From: Blastococcus carthaginiensis | Lineage (GTDB): Bacteria > Actinomycetota > Actinomycetes > Mycobacteriales > Geodermatophilaceae | Reading direction: 5' to 3' | Length of the DNA: 64,000 bases | Assembly (NCBI RefSeq): GCF_030731085.1 | Contig: NZ_JASNFN010000011.1 | Span: forward strand, 1-64,000 | Shown: positions 42,810 through 51,094 of the stretch, one piece after another | How the letters are laid out: the number at the start of each line of letters is the position of its first letter | Numbering within the stretch: position 1 is the stretch's first letter | The notes under the pieces: generated by a model | Seen by the model: the letters and a program-made list of their open reading frames with translations, nothing else | Databases searched by the model: none | Told to the model about the DNA's origin: nothing | Position numbers and translations under genes: made by a program

Positions 42810-43748
42810 TCAGGCACGGGGGTGCGCCTGGGCGTGGACCGCACGGAGCCGCTCGACCGTCACGTGCGTGTAGATCTGTGTCGTCGCGAGGCTAGCGTGG
42901 CCGAGCAGCTCCTGTACGGAACGCAGGTCCGCGCCGCCCTCGAGGACGTGCGTGGCGGCGGAGTGCCGCAACCCGTGCGGGCCGATGTCCGGGGCGCCCG
43001 GGACGTCGGTCGTCGCCGCGTGCACCGTGCGGCGGGCCTCGCGCGCGTCGAGCCGGCCACCTCGCAGGCCCAGCAGCAGCGCGGGCCCCGAGTCCGGGCG
43101 GGCCAGGGCCGGCCGCCCGCGGGTCAGCCACGCCTCCAGCGCCCGCTCGGCGGGCACGCCGTAGGGCACGCTGCGCTCCTTGCGTCCCTTGCCCAGGACG
43201 CGCAGCAGCCGTCGTCCGCGGTCGACGTCGTCGACGTCCAGGCCCACGAGCTCGCTCACCCGGATGCCGCTGGCGTAGAGCAGCTCCAGCACCACCGCGT
43301 CCCGGAGGCGCACCGGCTCCTCGGCTCCCGCCGCCGTCTCCACCAGCGCCCGCGCCTGCTCGGGCGCCAGCACGTCGGGCAGGGTGCGGTGCGCCTTGGG
43401 GCTCACCAGGCGCTGACCGACGTCCTCGGGCGTGAGCGCGGTCCGGCGCAGCCAGGCGGTGAACGACCGCGCGGCCGAGGCGTGCCGGGCAGTCGTCGAC
43501 CGGCTGTGCCCGCGGGTCCGGCCCTGGGCGAGCCAGCTGCGCAGGGTGGCGAGATCGAGGTCGTGCGGCTGGGTGCCGCTGCGCCGGGCCAGGTGGTCCA
43601 GCAGCCGCGCGACGTCGCCGACGTAGCTGCGGACGGTGTTCGCCGACAGGTCCCGCTGCCCGGTCAGGTGCTCCTCGTAGCCGGCCAGCGCCTCGGCCAG
43701 CGCGGGCGGCAGCCCGGCGCGGACCTCGTCGGTGCTGGGGGTGGCCAC
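42810..43748 (-). CDS. xerC: Tyrosine recombinase XerC-like
   Basis: A 312-residue tyrosine recombinase with all catalytic residues: R163 (ASGIRVSEL), K187, H258-x-x-R261 (HGLRHSAATHV), H284 (LLGHASLATTQ) and Y293 (IYTHV). The N-terminal SAM-like domain covers about 12-105. It probably resolves chromosome dimers at dif; the dprA-xerC-whiG order is chromosomal and conserved, so it is not a phage integrase. Confidence 0.92.
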   Translation of the reverse strand: MATPSTDEVRAGLPPALAEALAGYEEHLTGQRDLSANTVRSYVGDVARLLDHLARRSGTQPHDLDLATLRSWLAQGRTRGHSRSTTARHASAARSFTAWLRRTALTPEDVGQRLVSPKAHRTLPDVLAPEQARALVETAAGAEEPVRLRDAVVLELLYASGIRVSELVGLDVDDVDRGRRLLRVLGKGRKERSVPYGVPAERALEAWLTRGRPALARPDSGPALLLGLRGGRLDAREARRTVHAATTDVPGAPDIGPHGLRHSAATHVLEGGADLRSVQELLGHASLATTQIYTHVTVERLRAVHAQAHPRA

Positions 43749-43779
43749 GGGGGCACCGTCCGTCGGCTCCGGCCGCCGG

Positions 43780-45030
43780 TCAAGCCGCCGCGCCGGGTGG
43801 CTTGGGCGGCGGGGCCAACCGCCAGCCGGTGCCCGTCCACTCGACGAGCTGGGCCAGCTCCAGCGACGGCAGCACCCGGAGCACGTCCAGGACGTCGCAC
43901 CCCGCGCTCCTCGCGAGCCGCTCGGGGCTGACGCCGGTGCGCACCGGGCAGGCGTCGAGCACGCGGGCGGCGACGTCGGAGAGCCCGTCGCGGGGCGAGC
44001 CCGGGCGCTCGATCGGCGGGGCGAGGTCGTCGCCGATGCGGCCGACGGCCTCGATGACCTGGGCCGCGGTCGTCACCAGGACGGCGCCGACGTGCTCGTC
44101 GCGCAGCAACTCGTGGCAGCCCACGGACAGCGCGCTGGTCACCGGTCCCGGCACCACCATGACCGGGCGGCCGAGCTTCTGCGCGCGGTGCGCCGTGGCC
44201 TGCGCGCCCGACCGGGCAGCTGCCTCCACGACCACCGTCCCCCGCGTCAGGGCCGCGATGAGGCGGTTGCGGACGAGGAAGCGGTGCCGCAGCGGGGCGC
44301 AGCCGGGCGGCCACTCGCTCACCAGCAGGCCGTCCTCCGCGATCCGGTGGAACAGGGCACCGTTGCCGGCCGGGTAGGAGCGGTCCACGCCGCAGGCGAG
44401 CACCGCGATGGTCGGCGCCTCCGCTGCCAGCGCCCCGCGGTGGGCGGCCCCGTCGATGCCGAAGGCGCCCCCGGAGACGACGGTCCAGCCCCGCTCGCCG
44501 AGCTGGTGACCCAGCTCCCCGGCCACGTGCTCGCCGTAGGCGCTGGACGCGCGGGCACCCACCACGGCGACCGAGCGCTCCGTCAGCTCGTCGAGACGGG
44601 CCGGCCCCCGCACCCACAGCGCCATCGGGGGGACCAGCGCCTGCGTGCGCTTGCTCTGGTCCCTCCGCACGAGCGGTTCGTCGGCGACCGCGACCGTCAG
44701 CGCGTGCAGCTGGTACGCGGGCCACTCGCCGTCCTCGGGCACCACCAGCCGGGCGCCGCAGGCCTCGGCGCGGCGGAGGTCGGGGAGGGTGGCATCCTCC
44801 GCCACCCGTGCACCGACCAGCGACCGGATGCCGGCCGGCGCGCTCCCCGCCCGCAGCCGCCGCACGGCCTCGACCGGGCCGACCTCCTCGACGTAGCGCC
44901 AGAGGTCGACGGTGCCCGGTTCCACCGCGCGGCTCAGCCACGCCCGCGCCCGGCGCACCCCCGGGTGCACCGCGCCGGCCCCCCGCGGCGCCGCTGCGGC
45001 GTCCTCCAGGTCCTCCTCGAGAGTGGTCAT
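43780..45030 (-). CDS. dprA: DNA-processing protein DprA
   Basis: DprA loads RecA on incoming single-stranded DNA in transformation. The 416-residue protein has the Rossmann core VAVVGARASSAYG, VVSGGAFGIDGAAHRGAL, SEWPPG and RNRLIAALTRGTVVVEAA, plus a C-terminal winged-helix (about 350-410). ATG at 45030 overlaps the yifB stop (ATGA). An open frame continuing far upstream is a shadow in yifB. No competence pilus genes are in the window. Confidence 0.94.
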   Translation of the reverse strand: MTTLEEDLEDAAAAPRGAGAVHPGVRRARAWLSRAVEPGTVDLWRYVEEVGPVEAVRRLRAGSAPAGIRSLVGARVAEDATLPDLRRAEACGARLVVPEDGEWPAYQLHALTVAVADEPLVRRDQSKRTQALVPPMALWVRGPARLDELTERSVAVVGARASSAYGEHVAGELGHQLGERGWTVVSGGAFGIDGAAHRGALAAEAPTIAVLACGVDRSYPAGNGALFHRIAEDGLLVSEWPPGCAPLRHRFLVRNRLIAALTRGTVVVEAAARSGAQATAHRAQKLGRPVMVVPGPVTSALSVGCHELLRDEHVGAVLVTTAAQVIEAVGRIGDDLAPPIERPGSPRDGLSDVAARVLDACPVRTGVSPERLARSAGCDVLDVLRVLPSLELAQLVEWTGTGWRLAPPPKPPGAAA

Positions 45031-46547
45031 GCCGCGGCCCGCTGCAGCCGCATGCCGAGGGCCTCGGCGACGTCGTCGGCACACGGCACGGTCCGGCCGG
45101 CCAGGTCGGCGACGGTCCACGCCACGCGCACCACCCGGTCGAACCCGCGCACCGAGATCGACCCGCGCTCCAGCGCCCGCTCCGCCAGCCGGAGCGACGC
45201 GCGCGGGACGGCGAACCGGTCGCGCAGCAGGCGACCCGGCACCTCGCTGTTGAGGGAGAGACCGGTGCCGGCCAGCCGAGCCCCCGCCACCGCCCGTGCC
45301 CGCGCCACCCGGGCGGCGACCACGGCGGTGGACTCCGGGGCCGGGAGCCCGTCGAGCCAGGCCGCCCGGGTGACCGGCGGTAGCTCGACCCGCAGGTCCA
45401 CCCGGTCCAGCAGCGGCCCGGACAGCCGCGCCTGGTAGCGCCGCCGCTCCAGCGGGCTGCAGGTGCAGGCGGTGTCGCCTGCGGCGGTCGCGCACGGGCA
45501 GGGGTTCGCGGCCAGCACGAGCTGCGCCCGGCACGGGAACGTTGCGGCACCCGCGGCCCGCTGGATTGTGACCTGGCCCCGCTCCAGCGGCTGGCGGAGG
45601 GTGTCGAGCACGGCCCGGGGGAACTCGGGCGCCTCGTCGAGGAAGAGCACGCCGCGGTGGGCCCGGCAGAGCGCGCCGGGCCGGATCTGGCCCGAGCCGC
45701 CGCCGATCAGCGCGGCCATGGTCGCCGAGTGGTGCGGCGCCTCGAAGGTCGGCCGGGTGACCAGCGGCGCCTCGGGCGGCAGGGTGCCCGCGACGGAGTG
45801 GATGGCGGTGACCTCGAGCGCCGCCTCGTCGTCCAGCGGTGGCAGCAGCCCGGGGAGCCGCTCGGCGAGCATCGTCTTCCCTGCCCCGGGCGGTCCGGCG
45901 AGGTAGAGGTGGTGCCCACCGGCGGCGGCGATCTCCACCGCCCGGCGGCCTGCGGCCTGCCCGACGACGTCCCCGAGCTCGGGGACCGGCGGGAGGGCCG
46001 GCTCGGCTCCTCGGAGGTGCGCGGTCAGCCGCTCCGCGCCTCTCAGGTGGGCGACGAGCTGGGTGAGGGTGGCGACGGCGAGCACCTCGACCCGGTCGAC
46101 CAGGGCGGCCTCGGCCGCGTTGGCCGCCGGGACGACGACCTGGCCGTGCCCGGCCCGCGCCGCGGCGAGCACCGCGGGCAGGACACCGCGGATCGCCCGC
46201 ACCGAGCCGTCCAGCCCGAGCTCCCCCAGGAGCACCAGCCGGTCGACGGCCGCCTCGGGCACCGCTCCCGCGGCGGCCAGCACGGCGGCGGCCAGGGCGA
46301 GGTCGAAGCCGCTCCCCTGCTTGGGCATCGACGCCGGCGAGAGACCGATGGTCACGCGGCGGACGGGGAACTCCCCGCCGGCGTTGGCGATCGCGGCGCG
46401 CACCCGGTCGACCGACTGGCGGACCACGGCGTCGGGCAACCCGACGAGCACCACACCGGGCAGCCCGGCGGCGATGTCCACCTCCACCTCCACCATGGCG
46501 CCGCGGACGCCGGCGAGCCCGACCGACCACGTGCGGGCGAGCGTCAC
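45027..46547 (-). CDS. YifB/ComM-family Mg-chelatase-like AAA+ ATPase
   Basis: A 506-residue protein: N-terminal Lon-protease-like fold (about 1-170), AAA+ domain with Walker A GPPGAGKTML and LFLDEAPEF, and a C-terminal Mg-chelatase part. ComM, the best studied relative, is a branch-migration helicase for integrating transforming DNA, which suits its overlap with dprA. A zinc-finger-like cluster of cysteines (PCPCATAAGDTACTC) interrupts the AAA+ domain, as in the family. Confidence 0.92.
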   Translation of the reverse strand: MTLARTWSVGLAGVRGAMVEVEVDIAAGLPGVVLVGLPDAVVRQSVDRVRAAIANAGGEFPVRRVTIGLSPASMPKQGSGFDLALAAAVLAAAGAVPEAAVDRLVLLGELGLDGSVRAIRGVLPAVLAAARAGHGQVVVPAANAAEAALVDRVEVLAVATLTQLVAHLRGAERLTAHLRGAEPALPPVPELGDVVGQAAGRRAVEIAAAGGHHLYLAGPPGAGKTMLAERLPGLLPPLDDEAALEVTAIHSVAGTLPPEAPLVTRPTFEAPHHSATMAALIGGGSGQIRPGALCRAHRGVLFLDEAPEFPRAVLDTLRQPLERGQVTIQRAAGAATFPCRAQLVLAANPCPCATAAGDTACTCSPLERRRYQARLSGPLLDRVDLRVELPPVTRAAWLDGLPAPESTAVVAARVARARAVAGARLAGTGLSLNSEVPGRLLRDRFAVPRASLRLAERALERGSISVRGFDRVVRVAWTVADLAGRTVPCADDVAEALGMRLQRAAA

Positions 46548-46903
46548 GAGAACGCCCCCCGCAGGTGCGTGACGACCGCCGGGCGCTCCGGGTGCACGAG
46601 CACGCCCACCACGTCGAAGCGCACCACCGGTGCGTGGTCGTCGTGCGCGGCCAGCCAGCGCTGCGCCAGCACCCGGATCCGCCGCCGCTTGGCGGGCGTG
46701 ACCGCCTCCACGGGGTGGCCGTAGCCGGTTCCCCTCCGCGTCTTCACCTCGCAGAAGACGAGGGCGTCGCCGTCCCGCGCGACGAGGTCGAGCTCGCCCT
46801 CGCGGCAGCGCCAGTTGCGGTCGAGGACGCGCAGGCCGGCGTCGGTCAGGTAGGCGACGGCGATGCGTTCACCGCGGGCGCCGAGTTCGGTGGTGGGAGG
46901 CAC
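46544..46903 (-). CDS. YraN/UPF0102 nuclease-like protein
   Basis: A 119-residue protein of the restriction-endonuclease-like fold: GERIAVAYLTDAGLRVLDRNWR, GELDLVARDGD and VFCEVKTRRGTGYG supply the E-D-ExK residues. The cellular job of UPF0102 is unknown; its stop overlaps the start of yifB (4 bases). Confidence 0.88.
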   Translation of the reverse strand: MPPTTELGARGERIAVAYLTDAGLRVLDRNWRCREGELDLVARDGDALVFCEVKTRRGTGYGHPVEAVTPAKRRRIRVLAQRWLAAHDDHAPVVRFDVVGVLVHPERPAVVTHLRGAFS

Positions 46904-46981
46904 CCCCCGACCGTGCCGCCGCGGATCCGGCCGGCCCAGCCCCGGTGGCGATCTGTGGACGGCGCCGGGGCGTGTGGACGG

Positions 46982-47302
46982 CTACGGCAGCCGGGGCCCG
47001 TCCGGCAGCTCGAGGTCGGGCTTGTCGAGCTCCTCGACGTTGACGTCCTTGAACGTCAGCACCCGCACGTTGCGCACGAAGCGGGCGGGCCGGTACATGT
47101 CCCACACCCAGGCGTCGGAGAGCTTCAGCTCGAAGAAGACCTCTCCCCCGGCCTCGCGCACCTGCAGGTCCACGGAGTTGGCCAGGTAGAACCGGCGCTC
47201 GGTCTCCACCACGTAGGTGAACTGCCGGACGATGTCCCGGTACTCGCGATAGAGCTGCAGCTCCATCTCGGTCTCGTACTTCTCGAGGTCTTCGGTGCTC
47301 AT
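46982..47302 (-). CDS. DUF2469 protein
   Basis: A 106-residue acidic protein, MSTEDLEKYETEMELQLY at the start and FVVETERRFYLANSVDLQVR-like strands, identical in plan to the actinobacterial DUF2469 family that always sits after rnhB. Its start overlaps the rnhB stop by 4 bases. Function is unknown. Confidence 0.88.
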   Translation of the reverse strand: MSTEDLEKYETEMELQLYREYRDIVRQFTYVVETERRFYLANSVDLQVREAGGEVFFELKLSDAWVWDMYRPARFVRNVRVLTFKDVNVEELDKPDLELPDGPRLP

Positions 47303-48087
47303 CGGTCCTCGGTGCTCGTCAGGGCGAAGGACACAGGGCGCATGGGCCCATCATCGACCATGACGCCGGAACCGGTCAGGTGGGTGGTCCGCGCGGCGTG
47401 CGCGTCGCGGGCACTGCGCACGTTGACGAAGCGCATCCGGTGCTCGGGGCAGGGCCCGTGGCGCTCCAGCGCGGCGGTGTGCACGTCGGTGATGTAGCCC
47501 TTGTGGCCGGCGAAGTCGTACTCCGGCCAGCGTTCGTGCAGCTCGCACATGATGCGGTCGCGCGTCACCTTGGCCAGCACCGAGGCGGCGGCGACGCAGG
47601 CGGCCACCCGGTCCCCCTTCCACACGGCCAGCCCCGGGCGGGCGAGCCCGGGCACCGGGAAGCCGTCGGTCAGCACGTAGTCCGGGCCGGGGTCGAGCGT
47701 GCAGACCGCGCGGCGCAGCGCTTCGATGTTCGTGACGTGCATGCCCCGGGCGTCGAGGTCCTCCACGGGCAGGACGACGACCGACCACGCCACCGCCCGG
47801 TCGACGATCTCGTCGTACGCGCGCTCCCGGGCGGCCGCGGTGAGCAGCTTGGAATCGGCCAGCCCCGGCACCCGGCCCCGGCGTCCGGCGGGGAGGATGC
47901 AGGCCGCGGCGACCAGCGGGCCGGCGCAGGCACCGCGCCCGGCTTCGTCGGCTCCGGCGATCGCCTCGAACCCCCGCCGGCGCAGCGCGCGCTCCATGTC
48001 CCAGAGCGCGTCGGGCCGGTCATCGGCGAGGGTGCGCCGGACGCGGAGCGCCGGCGTGGAACGGGTGGAGGTGGGACGAGCGGCCAT
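47299..48087 (-). CDS. rnhB: Ribonuclease HII
   Basis: RNase HII nicks DNA at ribonucleotides. The 262-residue protein has GADEAGRGACAGPLVAAA with catalytic D47 and E48, DSKLLTAAARE, and KGDRVAACVAAASVLAKVTRD. ATG at 48087 gives a 30-residue N-terminal extension; an ATG at residue 31 would also give a full catalytic domain. Confidence 0.95.
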   Translation of the reverse strand: MAARPTSTRSTPALRVRRTLADDRPDALWDMERALRRRGFEAIAGADEAGRGACAGPLVAAACILPAGRRGRVPGLADSKLLTAAARERAYDEIVDRAVAWSVVVLPVEDLDARGMHVTNIEALRRAVCTLDPGPDYVLTDGFPVPGLARPGLAVWKGDRVAACVAAASVLAKVTRDRIMCELHERWPEYDFAGHKGYITDVHTAALERHGPCPEHRMRFVNVRSARDAHAARTTHLTGSGVMVDDGPMRPVSFALTSTEDR

Positions 48088-48140
48088 CGCCGCACGACAG
48101 TACGACGGCGCTGTGACAGCACGACCGCCCCCCGGACGCC

Positions 48141-48178
48141 CCGCAGGCCGGCTCCCGGGAACGGGAACCGGCCTGCGG
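48141..48178 (-). terminator. Terminator after the LuxR-type regulator
   Basis: Perfect 11-bp stem CCGCAGGCCGG/CCGGCCTGCGG (48141-48151 with 48168-48178), 19 bases past the stop codon on the minus strand. It isolates the regulator from rnhB. Confidence 0.75.
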
Positions 48179-48196
48179 AGCCGACGGAGGATCGGG

Positions 48197-48919
48197 TCAG
48201 AGGTCGGCGATCGCCTCGGGCGACTCGGCCGGCGCCGGGTGCACGCCGCAGCCGCAGCCGGGGGTGCGGTTGGACAGGACCAGGGAGACCGCGTGCGCCC
48301 GGTCACGGGCACCCAGCTTGCGCAGGATGGCCTTGACGTGGGACTTGACGGTGTCCTCGCTGATGAAGAGGTTGTGGCCGATCTGCCGGTTCGACTGGCC
48401 CTGGAGCAGCTCGTCGAGGACGTCCTGCTCGCGGCGGGTCAGCGGCACCTCGGGGGTGAACGGCTTGGCCGCGGGCACCGCGGAGGGCTCCACCCGGCGG
48501 ATCTGCGGGTCGACGACGGTGCGCCCGGCGCGGGCCGCCAGGATCGCCCAGCCGAGCAGCGTCGGGGACGTGTTGATCATGAGGTAGCCGCGGATGCCGG
48601 CGGCCAGGGCCTCGTTGACCACGGCCGGGTCCTCCGAGGTGGCCAGCGCGACGATCGCGACCCGGGGGAAGCGGCGCCGCAGGTCGCGGCAGGCGTTCAG
48701 CGTGGCCGCCCGGCCGGAGCCCAGCTCCACCACGACGGCGTCGGGGCGGGCGGTCTCGACCAGCGTGAGGGCCCGCCGCAGCTCGCCGGGGGTGCCGACC
48801 GCCTGCATGCCGGCGGTCTCGTTGATCATGCTCACCAGCCCCCGGCGCAGGACGGGCGCGTCGGCGAGGAGGAGCACGCGGGTGATGCCGCGCGCGGTGC
48901 TCGCCATGGGTGCAGACAC
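48197..48919 (-). CDS. Atypical LuxR/NarL-type regulator with degenerate receiver domain
   Basis: A 240-residue protein with a receiver-like N-terminal half (about 13-130) and a LuxR helix-turn-helix (160-215, LTRREQDVLDELLQGQSNRQI and ISEDTVKSHVKAILRKLGA). At the phosphorylation position glutamate E65 stands instead of aspartate (PDAVVVELG), and the switch lysine is missing (GYLMINTSP), so it is probably not controlled by phosphorylation. A C-terminal tail has a GCGCG cysteine pair (C222, C224). GTG at 48919 is preferred for its GGAG six bases upstream; ATG 48907 is possible. No histidine kinase is adjacent. It is a single-gene unit. Confidence 0.85.
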   Translation of the reverse strand: MSAPMASTARGITRVLLLADAPVLRRGLVSMINETAGMQAVGTPGELRRALTLVETARPDAVVVELGSGRAATLNACRDLRRRFPRVAIVALATSEDPAVVNEALAAGIRGYLMINTSPTLLGWAILAARAGRTVVDPQIRRVEPSAVPAAKPFTPEVPLTRREQDVLDELLQGQSNRQIGHNLFISEDTVKSHVKAILRKLGARDRAHAVSLVLSNRTPGCGCGVHPAPAESPEAIADL

Positions 48920-48927
48920 AACTGACT

Positions 48928-48977
48928 CCGTTTCACTTCCGGGAAGGTGCAATCACTCCATCGGAAGGGTGAAACGG
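48928..48977. promoter_or_regulatory. Inverted repeat upstream of the LuxR-type gene, candidate operator
   Basis: Perfect 9-bp arms CCGTTTCAC (48928-48936) and GTGAAACGG (48969-48977), 32 bases apart, just before the likely start codon. The surrounding 49000-49030 region is unusually A+T-rich for this genome, as for a promoter. The repeat could be an autoregulatory operator or an RNA stem in the leader. Confidence 0.5.
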
Positions 48978-49066
48978 TTGCTTGAATGCTTTTCCAGCAA
49001 TTCTTTCCGCACTTTTCCGCACCATTGGCGGCGCACGTCCGGATCACTCCGGTAACGGCTCGACCA

Positions 49067-50014
49067 TCACCGCGAGGGCGGGACCTCCCGCGACCGCCGG
49101 CGTCGGCGCCAGGCGGTGATCGGCACCGCGCCGGCCAGCCCGACCGCGTAGGGCAGCACCGCCACCGCACCGACCGGGCTCACCGCACCCGCGGGAGCGA
49201 CCGGCGGCACGGCCCCGCTCGCCTCGACGCCCTGGATGTCCGGTGAGTCCAGCAGCCCGAACCGGTCCAGCGGCCACACGATGACCGCGGCCTTGCCGAT
49301 GACGTCGTCGACGCCGATGGTGCCCGCGTACTGGTCACCCACGTGCGAGCGGGAGTCCGCCGACGCCGACCGGTGGTCACCCATCACCCACAGCCGCCCC
49401 TCGGGCACCGTCACCGGGCCGAACGGCCGGGTCTCGATGGGCGTGTCCTCGAAGATGTAGGGCTCCTCGAGCGGTTCGCCGTCGACGGTGACCCGGCCCT
49501 CGATGTCGCAGCACTGCACGGTCTGGCCCTCGGTGGCGATGACGCGCTTGACGAAGTCGTCCTCGCTCGGCGGTGCGACGCCGATCGTGCGGCCCAGCCA
49601 CAGCAGCGCGCCGGTGAACCAGTTGTCCGGCTCCTCGACCCTGATCTCCGGCGTCCAGGTGTCGGGGCCGCGGAAGACGACGATGTCGCCGGGCTCGGGC
49701 TCGCCGAACCAGTAGGGCACCTTGTTGACCAGCACCCGGTCGCCGGTGCACCCGGTGCAGCCGTGCAGCGTCTGCTCCATCGAGCCGGACGGGATGAAGA
49801 ACGCCTGCACGAAGAACGTCTTGACGACGAGGGCGAGCACGAAGGCGATCAGCAGCAGGACGGGCAGCTCGCGCAGCAGCGAGCCCTTCTTCGCGTCGTC
49901 CTTCCGGCGCCGCCGTGTGGCGTCGGCCGCCGGCGCGGCTCCCGTGGTGTCGTCGGGTTCGTCGGGTTCGCCCGGGACGACGTCGGCGGGCCCCCCGGGC
50001 CGGTCGCTGCTCAT
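49067..50014 (-). CDS. lepB: Signal peptidase I
   Basis: LepB cuts signal peptides outside the membrane. The 315-residue protein has a charged cytoplasmic N-terminus, one membrane segment at about 49-68, the catalytic serine S78 (FFIPSGSME), lysine K156 (DDFVKRVIA) and box E GDHRSASADSR. A second hydrophobic segment near the C-terminus ends in a basic tail. Cysteines C86, C89, C168 and C169 may form disulfides outside, a pattern I recall from mycobacteria. ATG at 50014; it lies 79 bases after rplS. Confidence 0.94.
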   Translation of the reverse strand: MSSDRPGGPADVVPGEPDEPDDTTGAAPAADATRRRRKDDAKKGSLLRELPVLLLIAFVLALVVKTFFVQAFFIPSGSMEQTLHGCTGCTGDRVLVNKVPYWFGEPEPGDIVVFRGPDTWTPEIRVEEPDNWFTGALLWLGRTIGVAPPSEDDFVKRVIATEGQTVQCCDIEGRVTVDGEPLEEPYIFEDTPIETRPFGPVTVPEGRLWVMGDHRSASADSRSHVGDQYAGTIGVDDVIGKAAVIVWPLDRFGLLDSPDIQGVEASGAVPPVAPAGAVSPVGAVAVLPYAVGLAGAVPITAWRRRRRSREVPPSR

Positions 50015-50093
50015 CAGGAGCCAGCGTACGGCGCGGGAGACCCGCCGAGTTCCAGCCGGTCGGGCCGGCTGCAGGCGTGTCCTCGGGGAGAGG

Positions 50094-50450
50094 TCAGCGC
50101 GCGACGGTCTCGCGCTTCTCCTTGATCTTGGCGGCCTTGCCGCGCAGCTCGCGGAGGTAGTACAGCTTGGCGCGGCGCACGTCACCGCGGGTCAGCACCT
50201 CGATCTTCTCGACGACCGGGGTGTGCACCGGGAAGGTGCGCTCGACCCCGACACCGAAGCTGACCTTGCGCACGGTGAAGGTCTCGCGGATGCCCCCGCC
50301 CTGACGGCGGATGACGACGCCCTGGAAGACCTGGATGCGCGAGCGGTTGCCCTCGATGACGCGGACGTGCACCTTGACGGTGTCACCCGGGCGGAACGAG
50401 GGGATGTCGTCGCGCAACGAGTCGGCGTCGAGTGCGTCCAGGGTGTTCAT
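50094..50450 (-). CDS. rplS: 50S ribosomal protein L19
   Basis: A 118-residue protein of the expected length with FRPGDTVKVHVRV, QVFQGVVIRRQGGGIRETFTVRK and RRAKLYYLRELRGKAAKIKE. L19 sits at the subunit interface. ATG at 50450. It follows the rpsP-rimM-trmD unit as usual, with a Nudix gene between. Confidence 0.97.
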   Translation of the reverse strand: MNTLDALDADSLRDDIPSFRPGDTVKVHVRVIEGNRSRIQVFQGVVIRRQGGGIRETFTVRKVSFGVGVERTFPVHTPVVEKIEVLTRGDVRRAKLYYLRELRGKAAKIKEKRETVAR

Positions 50451-50520
50451 CTCGGCAGTCCTCAGTCTCAGGTGGCTCGTTCTCGGTTCGGACAGCGGAA
50501 CGCCCCGGCTGTCCGATCCG

Positions 50521-50549
50521 GGGAGCTGCGGCTCCGGTGCGGAGCTCCC
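50521..50549 (-). terminator. Hairpin between the Nudix gene and rplS
   Basis: Stem GGGAGCT/AGCTCCC (50521-50527 with 50543-50549) with a 15-base loop that can pair further. It may end the trmD-Nudix transcript or form part of an L19 leader; position alone does not decide. Confidence 0.4.
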
Positions 50550-50596
50550 GACAGCCCGGCCGTCGGTCAGCAGCGACTCTCTACTGTGCCACATCG

Positions 50597-51094
50597 TCAG
50601 GCGACGATGCGCGGCGGCCCCGTCCACGGTCCCGCCCGCAGCTCCGCCACCAGCGCCGGGAGATCGGCCGGGACGAGAGCCCCGCCCGCCGCCAGCTCGC
50701 CCGTCGACCACCACCGGTGCGGCTCGTCGGCGAGCAGCTCCAGCTCGGTCAGCGCGCCGGGGACCACGTCGTGGACGACGTCGCGCAGCACGAAGAACGT
50801 CTCGCGGGTGTCGAAGACCTGCTCGCCGAACGGCCCGACGTGCCTGCGCAGCCACACCGGGCCCTCGAGTGCGGCGGGCTCGACGCGCAGCCCGATCTCC
50901 TCGGCCAGCTTCCGGACGGCGGCCGCGCGGAGCGTCTCGCCGTCCTCCACTCCCCCGCCGGGCGTGTACCAGAACAGCACCTCACCGGGCGGCACGGAGG
51001 GGTCGGGCAGCCGGGCGCCGAGCAGCAGCACCCGGCCGTCCGGGTCGAGGACGACGACGCGCGCCGTCGTCCGCTGGACCGGCCGCTCACCCAC
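50597..51094 (-). CDS. Nudix hydrolase
   Basis: A 165-residue protein with the Nudix box from GGGVEDGET to RKLAEEIGL. The two central metal glutamates are present, but the first glutamate after the arginine is lysine (RK instead of RE), which may reduce or shift activity. The start MGERPVQRTTARVVVLDP is GTG at 51094, overlapping trmD by 8 bases, so it is co-translated with trmD. The substrate is unknown; a relation to nucleotide or CoA pyrophosphates is possible. Confidence 0.83.
   Translation of the reverse strand: MGERPVQRTTARVVVLDPDGRVLLLGARLPDPSVPPGEVLFWYTPGGGVEDGETLRAAAVRKLAEEIGLRVEPAALEGPVWLRRHVGPFGEQVFDTRETFFVLRDVVHDVVPGALTELELLADEPHRWWSTGELAAGGALVPADLPALVAELRAGPWTGPPRIVA

Noticed and set aside
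42810..43748. Tyrosine recombinase as a phage or island integrase
   Set aside because: It stands in the conserved dprA-xerC-whiG order, with no attachment repeats or phage genes; it is best read as chromosomal XerC.
43780..46530. A 916-codon minus-strand frame as a fusion ahead of dprA
   Set aside because: Only the last 416 codons are DprA; the upstream part is the wrong frame of yifB, and ATG at 45030 overlaps the yifB stop as a normal coupled start.
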